A stretch of DNA of 64,000 nucleotides from NCBI GenBank assembly GCA_963678555.2, contig CAXXJA010000002.1, positions 434,001 to 498,000 on the forward strand, written 5' to 3'. Numbering within the stretch: the stretch's first letter is position 1; each line of letters opens with the position of its first letter. This stretch comes from SABI01 sp963678555 (lineage in GTDB: Bacteria; Spirochaetota; Spirochaetia; Sphaerochaetales; Sphaerochaetaceae). The position numbers were made by a program, and so were the translations under genes. Positions 24,340 to 33,530 of the stretch are shown in pieces. The notes below the pieces were generated by a model that saw only the letters and a program-made list of their open reading frames with translations, was not told the DNA's origin and did no database searches.

Positions 24340-26105
24340 GTCCGGCTCTCTTTCGGGATGTGGATGCGGTAACGCACCCCTTTTTTCGTTTTGCTGGTAA
24401 TCTGCACGAACCCTCCGAGGTATTCAGCGCGGTGGAATATGCCAGGTATCCCGAATCCGCCTTTCTTCGCTTTCTTCACGTCAAAACCGATTCCATCGTC
24501 ACTGTAGGTCAGCAGCACATCTCTGTCCTGCAGTGTGAGGGTGGTTTCCACCGTGTGCGCGTGAGAATATTTGAGTGTGTTTGTCACCAGTTCTTCAAGT
24601 ATCAGAGAGAGGCTGATAAGGATTTCGTCGCTGATCTGCTGTATCTGGTGTTCCTCCGGTAGTGAGTACGAGAAGGAGATAGACCGCACGCTCAGTCTCC
24701 GTGCGATATGCAGGGTGACGAAGTGAGTGAAATACCCTTCCGGGAGACTGTCCTCCTCCTTGGCTTCAAGGATATCCTTGAGATCATGGATTCCCTTCGT
24801 CGTATTGTATTCGATCCGTTCGAGCATCTGCTTCACCTTCGCGAAGTCCTCGACATGTACTGCATGGCGGGCGACGTTGTTGCTGATGTGTATGCTGGTC
24901 AGACGGGCACCGAGAGAATCATGGAGGGTCGTATATATCCTCTCTTTTTCCTCAATGATCCGAAGTCGCATATTCTCTTTCTGGAGCAGAAGGACTTCAC
25001 GGGTGCGGTGTTCTACTTCCGTTTCCATCTGCTTTTCCCTTTCCTTCTTGTTCTCTGCAACCGTATTGAACGTCTGTGCGATCATCTGGAACTCAGGTAC
25101 ACTCTGAACGCGTATCCTCGAATCATATTTACCCCCTTCATGGTCCTTCAGGACGCTGATGATTTCGTGAAGAGGATCGGTAAGAAGGCGTTTTGATATG
25201 AATGCGACGATGATACCGAGCAGGAGCATCACGATGATATCATAGAAGATGATGATCTGACGCTGCATAAGTGAGAAGGCAAGAATTTCGGAGAAGGGGA
25301 GGGCAATCAGGATGGTCCAGCCGGTCTTTGCGCTTGTCTTGTGGTTGACCATGTACTGGGCACCGTACAGTTCATGCACCGAAGGACCGGAAACGCTGAG
25401 AGTTTCCGGATAGGGGAATATCCTCAGTTCGGTTTTCGCCTGAGTGGCGGTCTCGAACTGGGTAGCAAGCACCTCCCCGTCCCCGGTAAGGAGGACGATC
25501 TTTCCGCCCTGACCCGTCTGTACAAGATTCACCAGATTGTTCAGACCGTTGAGAATGATATCCAGACCGAGCACTCCCACAAGCTTCTGTTCATCATACA
25601 CCTTCATGACTCCCGTAATACCGAGTGCATTGGTAGAGGCATAGAGGTAGGGCTCACTGAGTGTAAAGGTATCAGAGGCAAGACCTGTCTGGTACCAGGG
25701 CCGGGTCCTCGGGTCGTAGTCGGAGGGGAAGGAGGGAGTGTTGTCGACAAAGCCTTCTCCGACCCCCCATTCATACATCTCCCCGTCAGCGGTCCCGAGA
25801 TAGATAGCTCTGATGATATGTTCATCTGCTGTTACGTGAGCCAGAAACTGATTCTTCATTGCCCCGGTATCGACCTGCTGAACACTGTCATAGGAACTGA
25901 GAGCTGTCAGAGTCGACTCGAGTGACCCGATCAGCAGGTCAATCTGTGCATCCACATTCGAGATCACCATCTCAGAGGTATCCTTGGCTCTCTCGATCGA
26001 ATGGGAACGAAGAAGTAGATAGTCAATGAACAGCAGAAACGAGAGGGAGAGCATAGTAAGAACAATGATGATAAAGGTGTAGCGTTTCTGCAGTGAATCA
26101 AGCAT
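24336..26105 (-). CDS. Cache-domain sensor histidine kinase (NarL-partner type)
   Basis: A 589-residue membrane kinase. An N-terminal transmembrane segment (residues ~10-32) is followed by a periplasmic double Cache domain with the hallmark DYDPRTRPWY at 129-138. Next come a second membrane segment (~283-305), a HAMP linker, a coiled coil, and a HisKA_3 dimerisation helix with phosphoacceptor His395 in TTLHDSLGARL. The ATPase domain shows EELVTNTLKYS (N box) and SDDGIGF (G box). Cache domains of this type commonly sense amino acids or carboxylates, matching the downstream symporter and racemase. It is the first gene of the four-gene minus-strand module. Confidence 0.92.
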   Translation of the reverse strand: MLDSLQKRYTFIIIVLTMLSLSFLLFIDYLLLRSHSIERAKDTSEMVISNVDAQIDLLIGSLESTLTALSSYDSVQQVDTGAMKNQFLAHVTADEHIIRAIYLGTADGEMYEWGVGEGFVDNTPSFPSDYDPRTRPWYQTGLASDTFTLSEPYLYASTNALGITGVMKVYDEQKLVGVLGLDIILNGLNNLVNLVQTGQGGKIVLLTGDGEVLATQFETATQAKTELRIFPYPETLSVSGPSVHELYGAQYMVNHKTSAKTGWTILIALPFSEILAFSLMQRQIIIFYDIIVMLLLGIIVAFISKRLLTDPLHEIISVLKDHEGGKYDSRIRVQSVPEFQMIAQTFNTVAENKKEREKQMETEVEHRTREVLLLQKENMRLRIIEEKERIYTTLHDSLGARLTSIHISNNVARHAVHVEDFAKVKQMLERIEYNTTKGIHDLKDILEAKEEDSLPEGYFTHFVTLHIARRLSVRSISFSYSLPEEHQIQQISDEILISLSLILEELVTNTLKYSHAHTVETTLTLQDRDVLLTYSDDGIGFDVKKAKKGGFGIPGIFHRAEYLGGFVQITSKTKKGVRYRIHIPKESRT

Positions 26106-26186
26106 ACGCTATTATACGCTCAAGGTCAGGTATTCTCAATGGGAAATCGTTGCTGCCGTGCTTCCCCGCTCCACGGGCTGGACCGA

Positions 26187-26618
26187 CTATCCTGTGTTTC
26201 TCCCCCCTGGCGAACATACGACCTCACTGCCGCTGATTCTGTCATGGAGACCGGAATGGGGAGGGATCAGAAACACAAGACCCAGAGTGAGGGTGTCCAG
26301 AGGCAGTGTGAGAGCCCGCAGCAGACACCGGGGAAGCGACAGACCCCGGCCATCTCGCCCTGTGACCCTGATATGTACAAGGCGCTCTGCAACTGTGCCG
26401 TCAAATCTCCACAGAAGGCTGAGATAGAGAAAGCGGAAGAGTGTGAACCCGTAGACGATGAGTGTAGAATAGCCCAGAAGGAAGATCCCGCTCTGATCAC
26501 TGAACAGTCCTCGGACGAACCAGATGAACACAGGCAGCCAGGCGGTAAAGAGAATAAGGAGATCGATGATGTAGGAGGCAAACCTCCTTTTCAATGATGC
26601 TCTGTGTGTTTCCTCCAT
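26187..26618 (-). CDS. RDD family membrane protein
   Basis: A 143-residue protein with the RDD signature near the N terminus (RRFASYIIDLLILF), about three hydrophobic segments, and the VAERLVHIRVTGRDG motif typical of RDD proteins. The family is of uncertain function; some members have been linked to ion exchange. It lies upstream of the sensor kinase on the same strand, 81 bases before its start, and diverges from the glycosyltransferase gene. No signal peptide is needed, as the first membrane segment serves. Confidence 0.82.
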   Translation of the reverse strand: MEETHRASLKRRFASYIIDLLILFTAWLPVFIWFVRGLFSDQSGIFLLGYSTLIVYGFTLFRFLYLSLLWRFDGTVAERLVHIRVTGRDGRGLSLPRCLLRALTLPLDTLTLGLVFLIPPHSGLHDRISGSEVVCSPGGRNTG

Positions 26619-26695
26619 AGATTGTAAGTATACGACAGGTGGATGAAGAATAAAAGGTGGTGCCTCCTGCTCGTTTTTTGTGTATCTTGGTTGGT

Positions 26696-27547
26696 ATGAA
26701 GTTTGTTGAACGTACTTTTGACCATCCTCTTGTGTCTGTGATCATCGCAGGAGAACGGTGTGATGAGGACCTGAAGAAATCGATCCGGTCGGCTCAGGAT
26801 CAGTCGTATAGGAACCTTGAGATTATTCTTGTCACCCCGCAAGGGTGTGTAGCGGCAGCTGAAGATGCCGCGGGGAGTGTGAATATGCACACAGTCACAT
26901 GGATTTCCATCCCGCAGGCCTTCAACCATGGTCTGTCTGTCTCCTCGGGGGATACGGTTCTCTTCCTCTCCCCCGGTCAAGAGATACACCGCGAGTTTCT
27001 TGAAAAGGGAAACGAATGGCTTCAGGTGTTCGATGCATCAGCACTACAGTGTGCGACGATGGTGGAAAAGGCGGGTAGTATCGATTCTATTGTGCTTCCC
27101 CTGGGTTCGGGCGGTTCGTTCTCGAAGAACCTTATACGAGGGAAGCGTCATATTCTTCATTCATTTCTGCTGCGAAGGGCAGTGTGTGCTTCCTTTCGCG
27201 AGGATTTGAGCACATCCTATGCCTCTGATTTCCTGTTCTCCTCACTTCACGGGAAAAAGGTAGTCGTGAAGGATGAGTATATCGGTGCTTTTTGCTCTGC
27301 CGACGTGGAACCGAAGGAATCTCAACCTGCCGTGGGAGAGGCCCGAATGATCGGTGCTCACCTTATTGAACTGAAGGATCCCGTTACCCGTTTCACTGCG
27401 CTGCTGCGCTTGTCCAGAATCTATGCATGCTACAGGAAAAGACGTGAAGAGGGGTCGGCAAGCCTCGATGAAAGATACGAACGGGATATGCAGGAGCATA
27501 CACTCCTGCCGTCTTTCCTCTTCCGCTCGCCCTGTCAGGCGAACTGA
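26696..27547 (+). CDS. Glycosyltransferase family 2-like protein
   Basis: A protein of about 283 residues with the GT-A fold opening of family 2 transferases: PLVSVIIAGERCDEDLKKSI, then QDQSYRNLEIILVT and GLSVSSGDTVLFLSPGQEI. The last replaces the usual DxD with a degenerate segment (FLSPG), so catalytic competence is uncertain. The frame opens at 26657, but the ATG at 26696 matches where homologues begin. Its end overlaps the end of the opposing histidine kinase gene by 13 bases. Substrate unknown; surface polysaccharide or glycolipid synthesis would be the general expectation. Confidence 0.65.
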   Translation: MKFVERTFDHPLVSVIIAGERCDEDLKKSIRSAQDQSYRNLEIILVTPQGCVAAAEDAAGSVNMHTVTWISIPQAFNHGLSVSSGDTVLFLSPGQEIHREFLEKGNEWLQVFDASALQCATMVEKAGSIDSIVLPLGSGGSFSKNLIRGKRHILHSFLLRRAVCASFREDLSTSYASDFLFSSLHGKKVVVKDEYIGAFCSADVEPKESQPAVGEARMIGAHLIELKDPVTRFTALLRLSRIYACYRKRREEGSASLDERYERDMQEHTLLPSFLFRSPCQAN

Positions 27548-30500
27548 TCCACTTCTTCCACCTCATGCTCTCCCGCAAGGATCAGGTCCATTTCTCGGTG
27601 GATGGCCTGGGTGTGTTCACCGAAATCAAATACATCCCTCAGTCGCTTGAACAACGGTTTCACGAAGTGTCTCAGCTGATTCATATCGGTCTCCAGTGTG
27701 CTCTTTCCCTTGAGCATCATGACGGTGACCTGAGAGGGGGAGTGATAGGTTCCGATATCCTCAAATCCAAACTTTCTGTAGAGTCGTATCGTTTTCTCAT
27801 CATCACTGAACACATCAAGCACCAACTGGTTGACACCCTTCGAGCGTGCAAGAAGGAACACCAGTATGATAAGACCGATCGATACCGACGTATTGCGCAT
27901 CTGAGGCAGGACAGCCAGTCTGAGTATCTCACTGGCCTTGCCTTTTGAGAGCACCTCCGATATATCGAAGTACCGTGCCACAGGGAGAGGCCAGAAGGTA
28001 TCACTGTTCATCAGTGAAACGGTCCCGACCGGGTGGATACCGCGGAAAGCGAGGATATGCATTGCCTTTTCATCCTCTTTGCTGTGGATTGTTTCTTCAA
28101 GGTATCCCTTCTCTCCTACAAGGACTTTGCGCTGAATGAAGAACACATCACTGAGCGACGATGCATCACTAGCCATGACAAACCGTATCGTGTCCTTCCC
28201 TTCATCACCAAGTGGAAGAATCACCGTGAATTCACTTCCTTCTCCTTCCGTACTTCTCACTCGTATCCTTCCTTCCATCTTCTCGACGATGTTGAAGCAG
28301 TTAGTCAGACCGAGACCCGTCCCCGCACCCGGCGGCTTCGTGGTGAAAAAGGGTGTGAATACCTGACTGAGGTATTTTTCCGGGATCCCGCACCCGGTAT
28401 CGCCGATGGCGATATGGATGAACCCGTCCTTCTCGAAACAGGAGAGGGTCAGAACTCCCGCTCCACCCATTGACTGTGCTGCGTTCACGATGAGGTTGAG
28501 GAACAGCTGCTGCACCTCTCCCTCGTTCGCTTCAAGCGTGGGAAGTGCATGATAGTTGCGTTTCACTTCCACGTTCTGCATATCTGATCCCCTCATCGCC
28601 ATCCTGAGAGAGAACTCAAGGGTCTCTACGATCTGAACGACCTGCTTCTCCTGGTTCTCCTCGGTTCGTGAGTAGATTGACATCTCCTTGATGACGTTGC
28701 TGGCTCCCTTCGCATAGTTGAGAATATCTTCGAGGTACTCTCTTTCCTTACTCTCGGGTGCCGCCTCACTCAGGAGGATCTCTGCTGTCCCCGAAATCGC
28801 TGCAAGCGGGTTGTTCACCTCATGAGCTATACCGGCGGCAAGTGTACCGATTCCTGCCATCTTCTCGGTTCGGATCATCTCTTCCTGCATATGTTTCTGT
28901 TCGGTGATATCCTGCATGATCTCAACGAACAGGCTCTTTGATTCTTCAGGGACCCGCACATTATGATACTGGAACGAGATAATTCTGTCCTTTTCCCTCG
29001 CCTCGGTCTCCTGAACTATCCCCGAATGGAGGGTGTCGACAGCAAGACAGTGGGGGCAGGGACGAACCCGTCTGAACAGAGCTCTGTAGCACTTCTTGCC
29101 GATAAGGGCATTTCTGCTCAGCTGGAACAGGGAAAGGGCTGCGCTGTTGGCTTCCTGAATGATATAGTCGATGTCAATGAGACAGACAGGAGATGCTATG
29201 CCGTTGAAGATCGCCTCCATCTTGTTCTTGCTCAGTTCGAGCTCCTGTCCCTGCTTCCTGAGCTGTTCAAAGCTCAGAGAGTTCTCAAGGGCCAGGGCAC
29301 TCTGGGAAGCAAGAAGCTCGAATGCATCCACTTCTATCTGGCTCAGGGGAGCTGTCGATACATCGTAGGAAATAAGAATATACCCGCCGCACTGATGCCG
29401 GAAGATAAGAGGAATGATGATATTGAACGGAGGGATTCCCTCGGCTGTGAAGGTTTCCAGTTCCTCATCGGACAGGAGAATGACCGATGCACTGTTCCTG
29501 CTCTGACTGTCACCGATCGCTGATTCCCGTTCGGGAGACATCGAGAAGGTGACGATATCACCCTTGTTCAGCTTTGTCGGGCACTTTGCATTCGCGACTA
29601 TACGGTAGTGATCACTTCCCTGAGCGGGGTCATAGGCAACGAACAGAACCCATTCACTTTTCATTCCCGTCGAGAGATTGTCGGTCACTTCCCGGGCAAG
29701 GTCTTCAAGATTGAGGATTGTCGGCATTTTCCGGCTGAGATTCAGAATCGTCGCCTGATAGGGATGGCGCTTTGGGATAATGACCGAATCCACCAGATAG
29801 CTCAGCAGATTCCTGACCGGGAACATGATAAGAGCCGTGACAAAGCCAAGGATGATGGATAGCTGCACTATGCTCCCGGGAGCAAAGTCTTCATTGAAGA
29901 ACTGGATGACGGTGAACAGAGCGTAATAGGTCATCGAACCGAATATGGCAAAGATCGTCGAATAGATGATCTTCAGCCCGAGTAGCGAGTAACTGATCAA
30001 TTTGTACTTGTATATCGTGTAGAACAGTAGAATTGCGTTTATCGTGGAAGCGAGTATATCAATCGGGTATTTCCCGATATGGGGAAAGACATTCATAAAG
30101 ATACCTATCAGCATAATAAGTACACCGAGCAGCGGCAGGAAAAGATTCTTTCCCTCCGGGCTGAGAGGATTCTTCTTGCTGCTGACCAGAAGGATGATGA
30201 ATGCAAGGAAAAGATAGGAATAGCTGATTGAATAGGCGTATATGGAACCGGGAGCGAGGATGTAATAGAACTCACCGTTTCCATGGAATCCCGCGTCACT
30301 GACGATGCTGCCGGTAAAGTTGAAGATCATCAGAGGAATAAGGAGAAGATAGCTCAGGCTCATGAAGACTGTGACGCGCTTTCTGTGCATCTCGAGGATG
30401 TCGATCACGAAGTGTGTCAGCCCGAACGGCACCGAGAGTAGTCCCACAAGCATGACCTTGTTCCAGAACAGAGGTGTCATGAGACCACTGTTCAGGTGCA

Positions 30501-30666
30501 TCATAAGGGAACCGAAACTCCATATGGCGAAAAAGATGATGTAGAGCTGAAACGACCAGTAGAAATGGTCTCTTTTATACTGCAGAATCCCGAACACAAA
30601 GAAGAACACATACAAGATCAACGCGACTGCAGGAATGATTGTAGATATATCGATGATCATATTCAT
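27535..30666 (-). CDS. 7TM-GAF-PAS hybrid histidine kinase with C-terminal GNAT-like domain
   Basis: A 1043-residue protein with an unusual architecture. Residues 1-290 are a multi-helix membrane region of the 7TM histidine-kinase N-terminal type. A GAF-like domain follows (~305-465). A PAS domain (~485-595) carries cysteines at 526, 537 and 540 (PCPHC). The kinase core has His615 in GIAHEVNNPLAAI, the N box NLIVNAAQS (724-732), DTGCGIP and GTGLGLTN. Residues ~828-990 form a GNAT/N-acyl-amino-acid-synthase-like domain with LRLAVLPQMRN and RLYRKFGFE. The C-terminal tail is helical. No receiver domain is fused. The divergent ICMT-like/HD-GYP pair is 52 bases away, and that HD-GYP regulator is a plausible phosphotransfer partner. 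Confidence 0.85.
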   Translation of the reverse strand: MNMIIDISTIIPAVALILYVFFFVFGILQYKRDHFYWSFQLYIIFFAIWSFGSLMMHLNSGLMTPLFWNKVMLVGLLSVPFGLTHFVIDILEMHRKRVTVFMSLSYLLLIPLMIFNFTGSIVSDAGFHGNGEFYYILAPGSIYAYSISYSYLFLAFIILLVSSKKNPLSPEGKNLFLPLLGVLIMLIGIFMNVFPHIGKYPIDILASTINAILLFYTIYKYKLISYSLLGLKIIYSTIFAIFGSMTYYALFTVIQFFNEDFAPGSIVQLSIILGFVTALIMFPVRNLLSYLVDSVIIPKRHPYQATILNLSRKMPTILNLEDLAREVTDNLSTGMKSEWVLFVAYDPAQGSDHYRIVANAKCPTKLNKGDIVTFSMSPERESAIGDSQSRNSASVILLSDEELETFTAEGIPPFNIIIPLIFRHQCGGYILISYDVSTAPLSQIEVDAFELLASQSALALENSLSFEQLRKQGQELELSKNKMEAIFNGIASPVCLIDIDYIIQEANSAALSLFQLSRNALIGKKCYRALFRRVRPCPHCLAVDTLHSGIVQETEAREKDRIISFQYHNVRVPEESKSLFVEIMQDITEQKHMQEEMIRTEKMAGIGTLAAGIAHEVNNPLAAISGTAEILLSEAAPESKEREYLEDILNYAKGASNVIKEMSIYSRTEENQEKQVVQIVETLEFSLRMAMRGSDMQNVEVKRNYHALPTLEANEGEVQQLFLNLIVNAAQSMGGAGVLTLSCFEKDGFIHIAIGDTGCGIPEKYLSQVFTPFFTTKPPGAGTGLGLTNCFNIVEKMEGRIRVRSTEGEGSEFTVILPLGDEGKDTIRFVMASDASSLSDVFFIQRKVLVGEKGYLEETIHSKEDEKAMHILAFRGIHPVGTVSLMNSDTFWPLPVARYFDISEVLSKGKASEILRLAVLPQMRNTSVSIGLIILVFLLARSKGVNQLVLDVFSDDEKTIRLYRKFGFEDIGTYHSPSQVTVMMLKGKSTLETDMNQLRHFVKPLFKRLRDVFDFGEHTQAIHREMDLILAGEHEVEEVDQFA

Positions 30667-30718
30667 TCCCTTTTTATCTATGAATTATCCTGATTGTACA
30701 CTATATTAGTCGAATAGT

Positions 30719-31255
30719 ATGAAAATATTTGAAATTTTTATTATAGGAACAGCAGGGTATTTTTTGTTGATTCTCTTTGATCTGGCTATCATCAAGAGAA
30801 AAGTATTCCTTAGATGGATAACTATGACCGGTTTTATCCTTACCGCTGTCCCGTATGTTCTCCTTCACCGGCTGTACACTCCCGGTCACAGTCTCCCGCT
30901 GCAGATTCTGTTGTATTCGCTCCTTGCACTTTGTGGTGGACTTCTCATCTTCTCGGTCTTTCTGGAAGTGAGGCTCTTCTCATCAAAACAGGAAGGGGCG
31001 TTGTATAAAGGCGGTACATATCGCATCTCGCGTCATCCGGGTTTTCTGTGGTATACAGGATTTAACTGTGTCATAGCATGGCTCTTTTTCCGTTTGGATG
31101 TTCTGTCACTCGTCATAGGGTTGACCGCTGACAATTTCCTGCTTATCTTCCTGGAAGATAGAGTTTTATTTCCCCGCATGTTCGAGGGGTATGATGCATA
31201 CAGGAGGGAGGTTCCGTTTTTGTTCTCCCTCAGGTTGAAAAGGGGTACACGATGA
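30719..31255 (+). CDS. Isoprenylcysteine carboxyl methyltransferase-like membrane protein
   Basis: A 178-residue membrane protein with four or five hydrophobic segments. The C-terminal half has the ICMT/PEMT family pattern: GGTYRISRHPGFLWYTGF and EDRVLFPRMFEGYDAYRREVPF, where the RHP motif and a following Glu/Arg pair form the S-adenosylmethionine site. Bacterial members methylate small hydrophobic or lipid substrates, largely unknown. The stop overlaps the start of the HD-GYP regulator gene by 4 bases (ATGA), so the two are coupled. It diverges from the large hybrid kinase. Confidence 0.78.
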   Translation: MKIFEIFIIGTAGYFLLILFDLAIIKRKVFLRWITMTGFILTAVPYVLLHRLYTPGHSLPLQILLYSLLALCGGLLIFSVFLEVRLFSSKQEGALYKGGTYRISRHPGFLWYTGFNCVIAWLFFRLDVLSLVIGLTADNFLLIFLEDRVLFPRMFEGYDAYRREVPFLFSLRLKRGTR

Positions 31256-32286
31256 GCAAACATGTTGTCATCACAGATGATGACCCTGGAATCAGAAAGA
31301 TTCTGAACATTCTTCTTCAGAATGAAGGATATACAGTAACAGTCTGCGATGGGGGCAAGGCCCTTCATGAGCAGTTGGAGTCGGGTAAAAAGATTGATCT
31401 TATCATGCTTGATATTAAGATGCCCGGGGAGGACGGTTTTACGCTTCTGGAGTTCCTTCAGTCCCGGCATCCGAAGATTCCCGTGGTGATGCTTACTGCG
31501 TTCAATGACCTGGAAACAGGATTGAAGGCGATCAGGATGGGAGCAAAGGATTATCTGACGAAACCGGTCACACGGGAGAATCTCATTACCTGTATACGCC
31601 TGATTCTTGAGATGAGTGAAGAGGAGCGTATCAAGGAAGAGCGGGAGGATGCCTTCCGTCACCATCACGAGGAGATCGAGGAACAGTTGAGTCAGTCGAT
31701 GAGTACCCTCGACAGTGTCACCCGGTCCACCCTCATGGCATTCAGTGAGACTATTGAACAGAAGGACAGGTACACTAAGGGACACTGCAAGCGGGTAAGC
31801 CGTCTATCGGTCGCTCTGGGAGTTGCTCTGGGGTATAGCGATGACCGCCTTGAGATCCTGGAAGGGGGAGCTCTTCTGCACGATATCGGAAAGATCGGTA
31901 TCAGTGAGGCCATTTTGAACAAGAATACGCCACTTACGAAAGAGGAGTACAAGACGATTCAGATGCATCCCGTCTACGGTGACCGTATTGTCAGTCACAT
32001 AGAACTGTTCCAGCCGTACCGTCCGATCATTCGACACCACCACGAACGGCTTGACGGAACAGGATATCCCGACGGCCTGAAAGATACCGAGATTCCCCTT
32101 GATGTCAAGATCGTTTCTCTGGCCGACACGTATGACTCCATGACCAGCAACAGAGCCTACAGGAAAGCCTTCTCACCCGAGATCGCACTCGAAGAGATCC
32201 GCCTGTTCAGCGGCAGTCAGTTTGACTCTCACCTTGTGGATCTGTTCATAGAAAGGGAAATCTACGCTCTCACCAATTTCGATTGA
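31252..32286 (+). CDS. HD-GYP domain response regulator (cyclic-di-GMP phosphodiesterase type)
   Basis: A 344-residue regulator. The receiver domain (1-120) has the DDD acidic pocket, phosphoacceptor Asp54 in IMLDIKMPGEDG and the lysine of LTKP. A coiled-coil linker leads to an HD-GYP domain with GHCKRVSRLSVAL, LLHDIGKIGI, MHPVYGDRIV and HHHERLDGTGYPDGL, so the metal ligands and the GYP motif are intact. It should hydrolyse cyclic-di-GMP when phosphorylated. Its start overlaps the methyltransferase-like gene by 4 bases, and the adjacent hybrid kinase lacks its own receiver, making these likely partners. Confidence 0.92.
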   Translation: MSKHVVITDDDPGIRKILNILLQNEGYTVTVCDGGKALHEQLESGKKIDLIMLDIKMPGEDGFTLLEFLQSRHPKIPVVMLTAFNDLETGLKAIRMGAKDYLTKPVTRENLITCIRLILEMSEEERIKEEREDAFRHHHEEIEEQLSQSMSTLDSVTRSTLMAFSETIEQKDRYTKGHCKRVSRLSVALGVALGYSDDRLEILEGGALLHDIGKIGISEAILNKNTPLTKEEYKTIQMHPVYGDRIVSHIELFQPYRPIIRHHHERLDGTGYPDGLKDTEIPLDVKIVSLADTYDSMTSNRAYRKAFSPEIALEEIRLFSGSQFDSHLVDLFIEREIYALTNFD

Positions 32287-32391
32287 CCAGTGAGCTGCTC
32301 CCCGACCACTCATTCCTCTGAGGCCTTTACCCTGATACGACTGTTCAACGGCAGTGTATTCTGGTAGCATACATCTCACGAGGAGGCTGAT

Positions 32392-33504
32392 GTGAGCAGA
32401 CCTGAGAGGCCGATTATTTCGATATTCCATGATGGTTCCCAGTCAATTGGTGATATGACTGTGCGACTTCTTGAGACAGCAGGTCTCGAGGAACTACTAC
32501 CTTCCGACAGAGAGAGTCTCATCGGTATCAAACCGAACCTCGTAGTTGCGCGTCCAGCTCATGAGGGGGGGACTACCCATCCACAGATAGTAGGCGGTAT
32601 CATACGCTTTCTCACGAGGCTCGGGTACAGGAACCTCATGATCGTTGAAGGCTCCTGGGTAGGCGACCGCACCGCACAGGCCTTCAAGGTATGCGGCTAT
32701 GAAAAGCTCAGTGCCGACTACGGTGTGCCTCTCTTTGACACGCAGAAGGATTCCTCCTTTACGCAGGATATAGACGGCTATTCCGTTTCACTCTGTTCGA
32801 TAACCGAATCAATCGATTTCCTGATCAATGTGCCGCTCCTGAAAGGTCACTGCCAGACACGGTATACCGGGGCTCTCAAAAATCTCAAGGGACTTATCCC
32901 TGATTCGGAGAAGCGGAGATTCCACTCGAAGGGGCTTCATGAACCTATCGCCCGGCTGAACCAGATGCTCCATCAGGACTGTATCGTGATGGATGCCATC
33001 TGTCCTGACCCGACCTTCGAAGAGGGCGGGGATCCTTCCGATATGAATCGGATTCTCTTCGCCACCGATCCCGTGCTGATCGACAGTTTCGGTGCCTCTG
33101 TCATCGGGTACGCCGTTGAAGATGTTCCCTATATCGGTCGAAGTGCAGAGCTGCAGGTGGGTTCGCTCTGGAACGGAAGGGAAGACGCTGTTCTGGAGAT
33201 CAATACTCACGGCGAGGTGAAGACCTTCCACCACGATGAGCGACTGGCCCTGCTCGAGAAGCTGGTTGATGAGAACGAAGCCTGCTCCTCCTGCTACGCT
33301 GCCCTTATCAGTGCGCTGAGGCAGCTGGAAGCACCCGAAACCCGTCGATACGCGATCGGGCGCTTTTTCCGAAGCGGGGAACTACCTGCCGACCAGTCGG
33401 ACAGGGTAGGTATTGGAGTCTGTACAAAGCGCTTCGATACATCCATTACTGGATGCCCCCCTTCTTCAGAGGACATCCTCGAATTCCTGAGACAGCTGCC
33501 CTGA
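32392..33504 (+). CDS. DUF362 domain protein with C-terminal cysteine motif
   Basis: A 370-residue cytosolic protein of the DUF362 family, recognisable from GIKPNLVVARP, GGTTHPQIVGGIIRFL, VPLLKGHCQTRYTGALKNLKG and FATDPVLIDSFGASVIGY. The C terminus has CSSC and, later, GIGVCTKRF and TGCPPSSEDI, four or more cysteines that could hold an Fe-S cluster. Family function is not established; some members are fused to ferredoxin domains. The start is a GTG at 32392 with AGGAGG seven bases upstream. It converges with the polyferredoxin gene pair, which also suggests a redox neighbourhood. Confidence 0.85.
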   Translation: MSRPERPIISIFHDGSQSIGDMTVRLLETAGLEELLPSDRESLIGIKPNLVVARPAHEGGTTHPQIVGGIIRFLTRLGYRNLMIVEGSWVGDRTAQAFKVCGYEKLSADYGVPLFDTQKDSSFTQDIDGYSVSLCSITESIDFLINVPLLKGHCQTRYTGALKNLKGLIPDSEKRRFHSKGLHEPIARLNQMLHQDCIVMDAICPDPTFEEGGDPSDMNRILFATDPVLIDSFGASVIGYAVEDVPYIGRSAELQVGSLWNGREDAVLEINTHGEVKTFHHDERLALLEKLVDENEACSSCYAALISALRQLEAPETRRYAIGRFFRSGELPADQSDRVGIGVCTKRFDTSITGCPPSSEDILEFLRQLP

Positions 33505-33530
33505 GCAGGTCTCGTGTAACGGTTCCGGTC

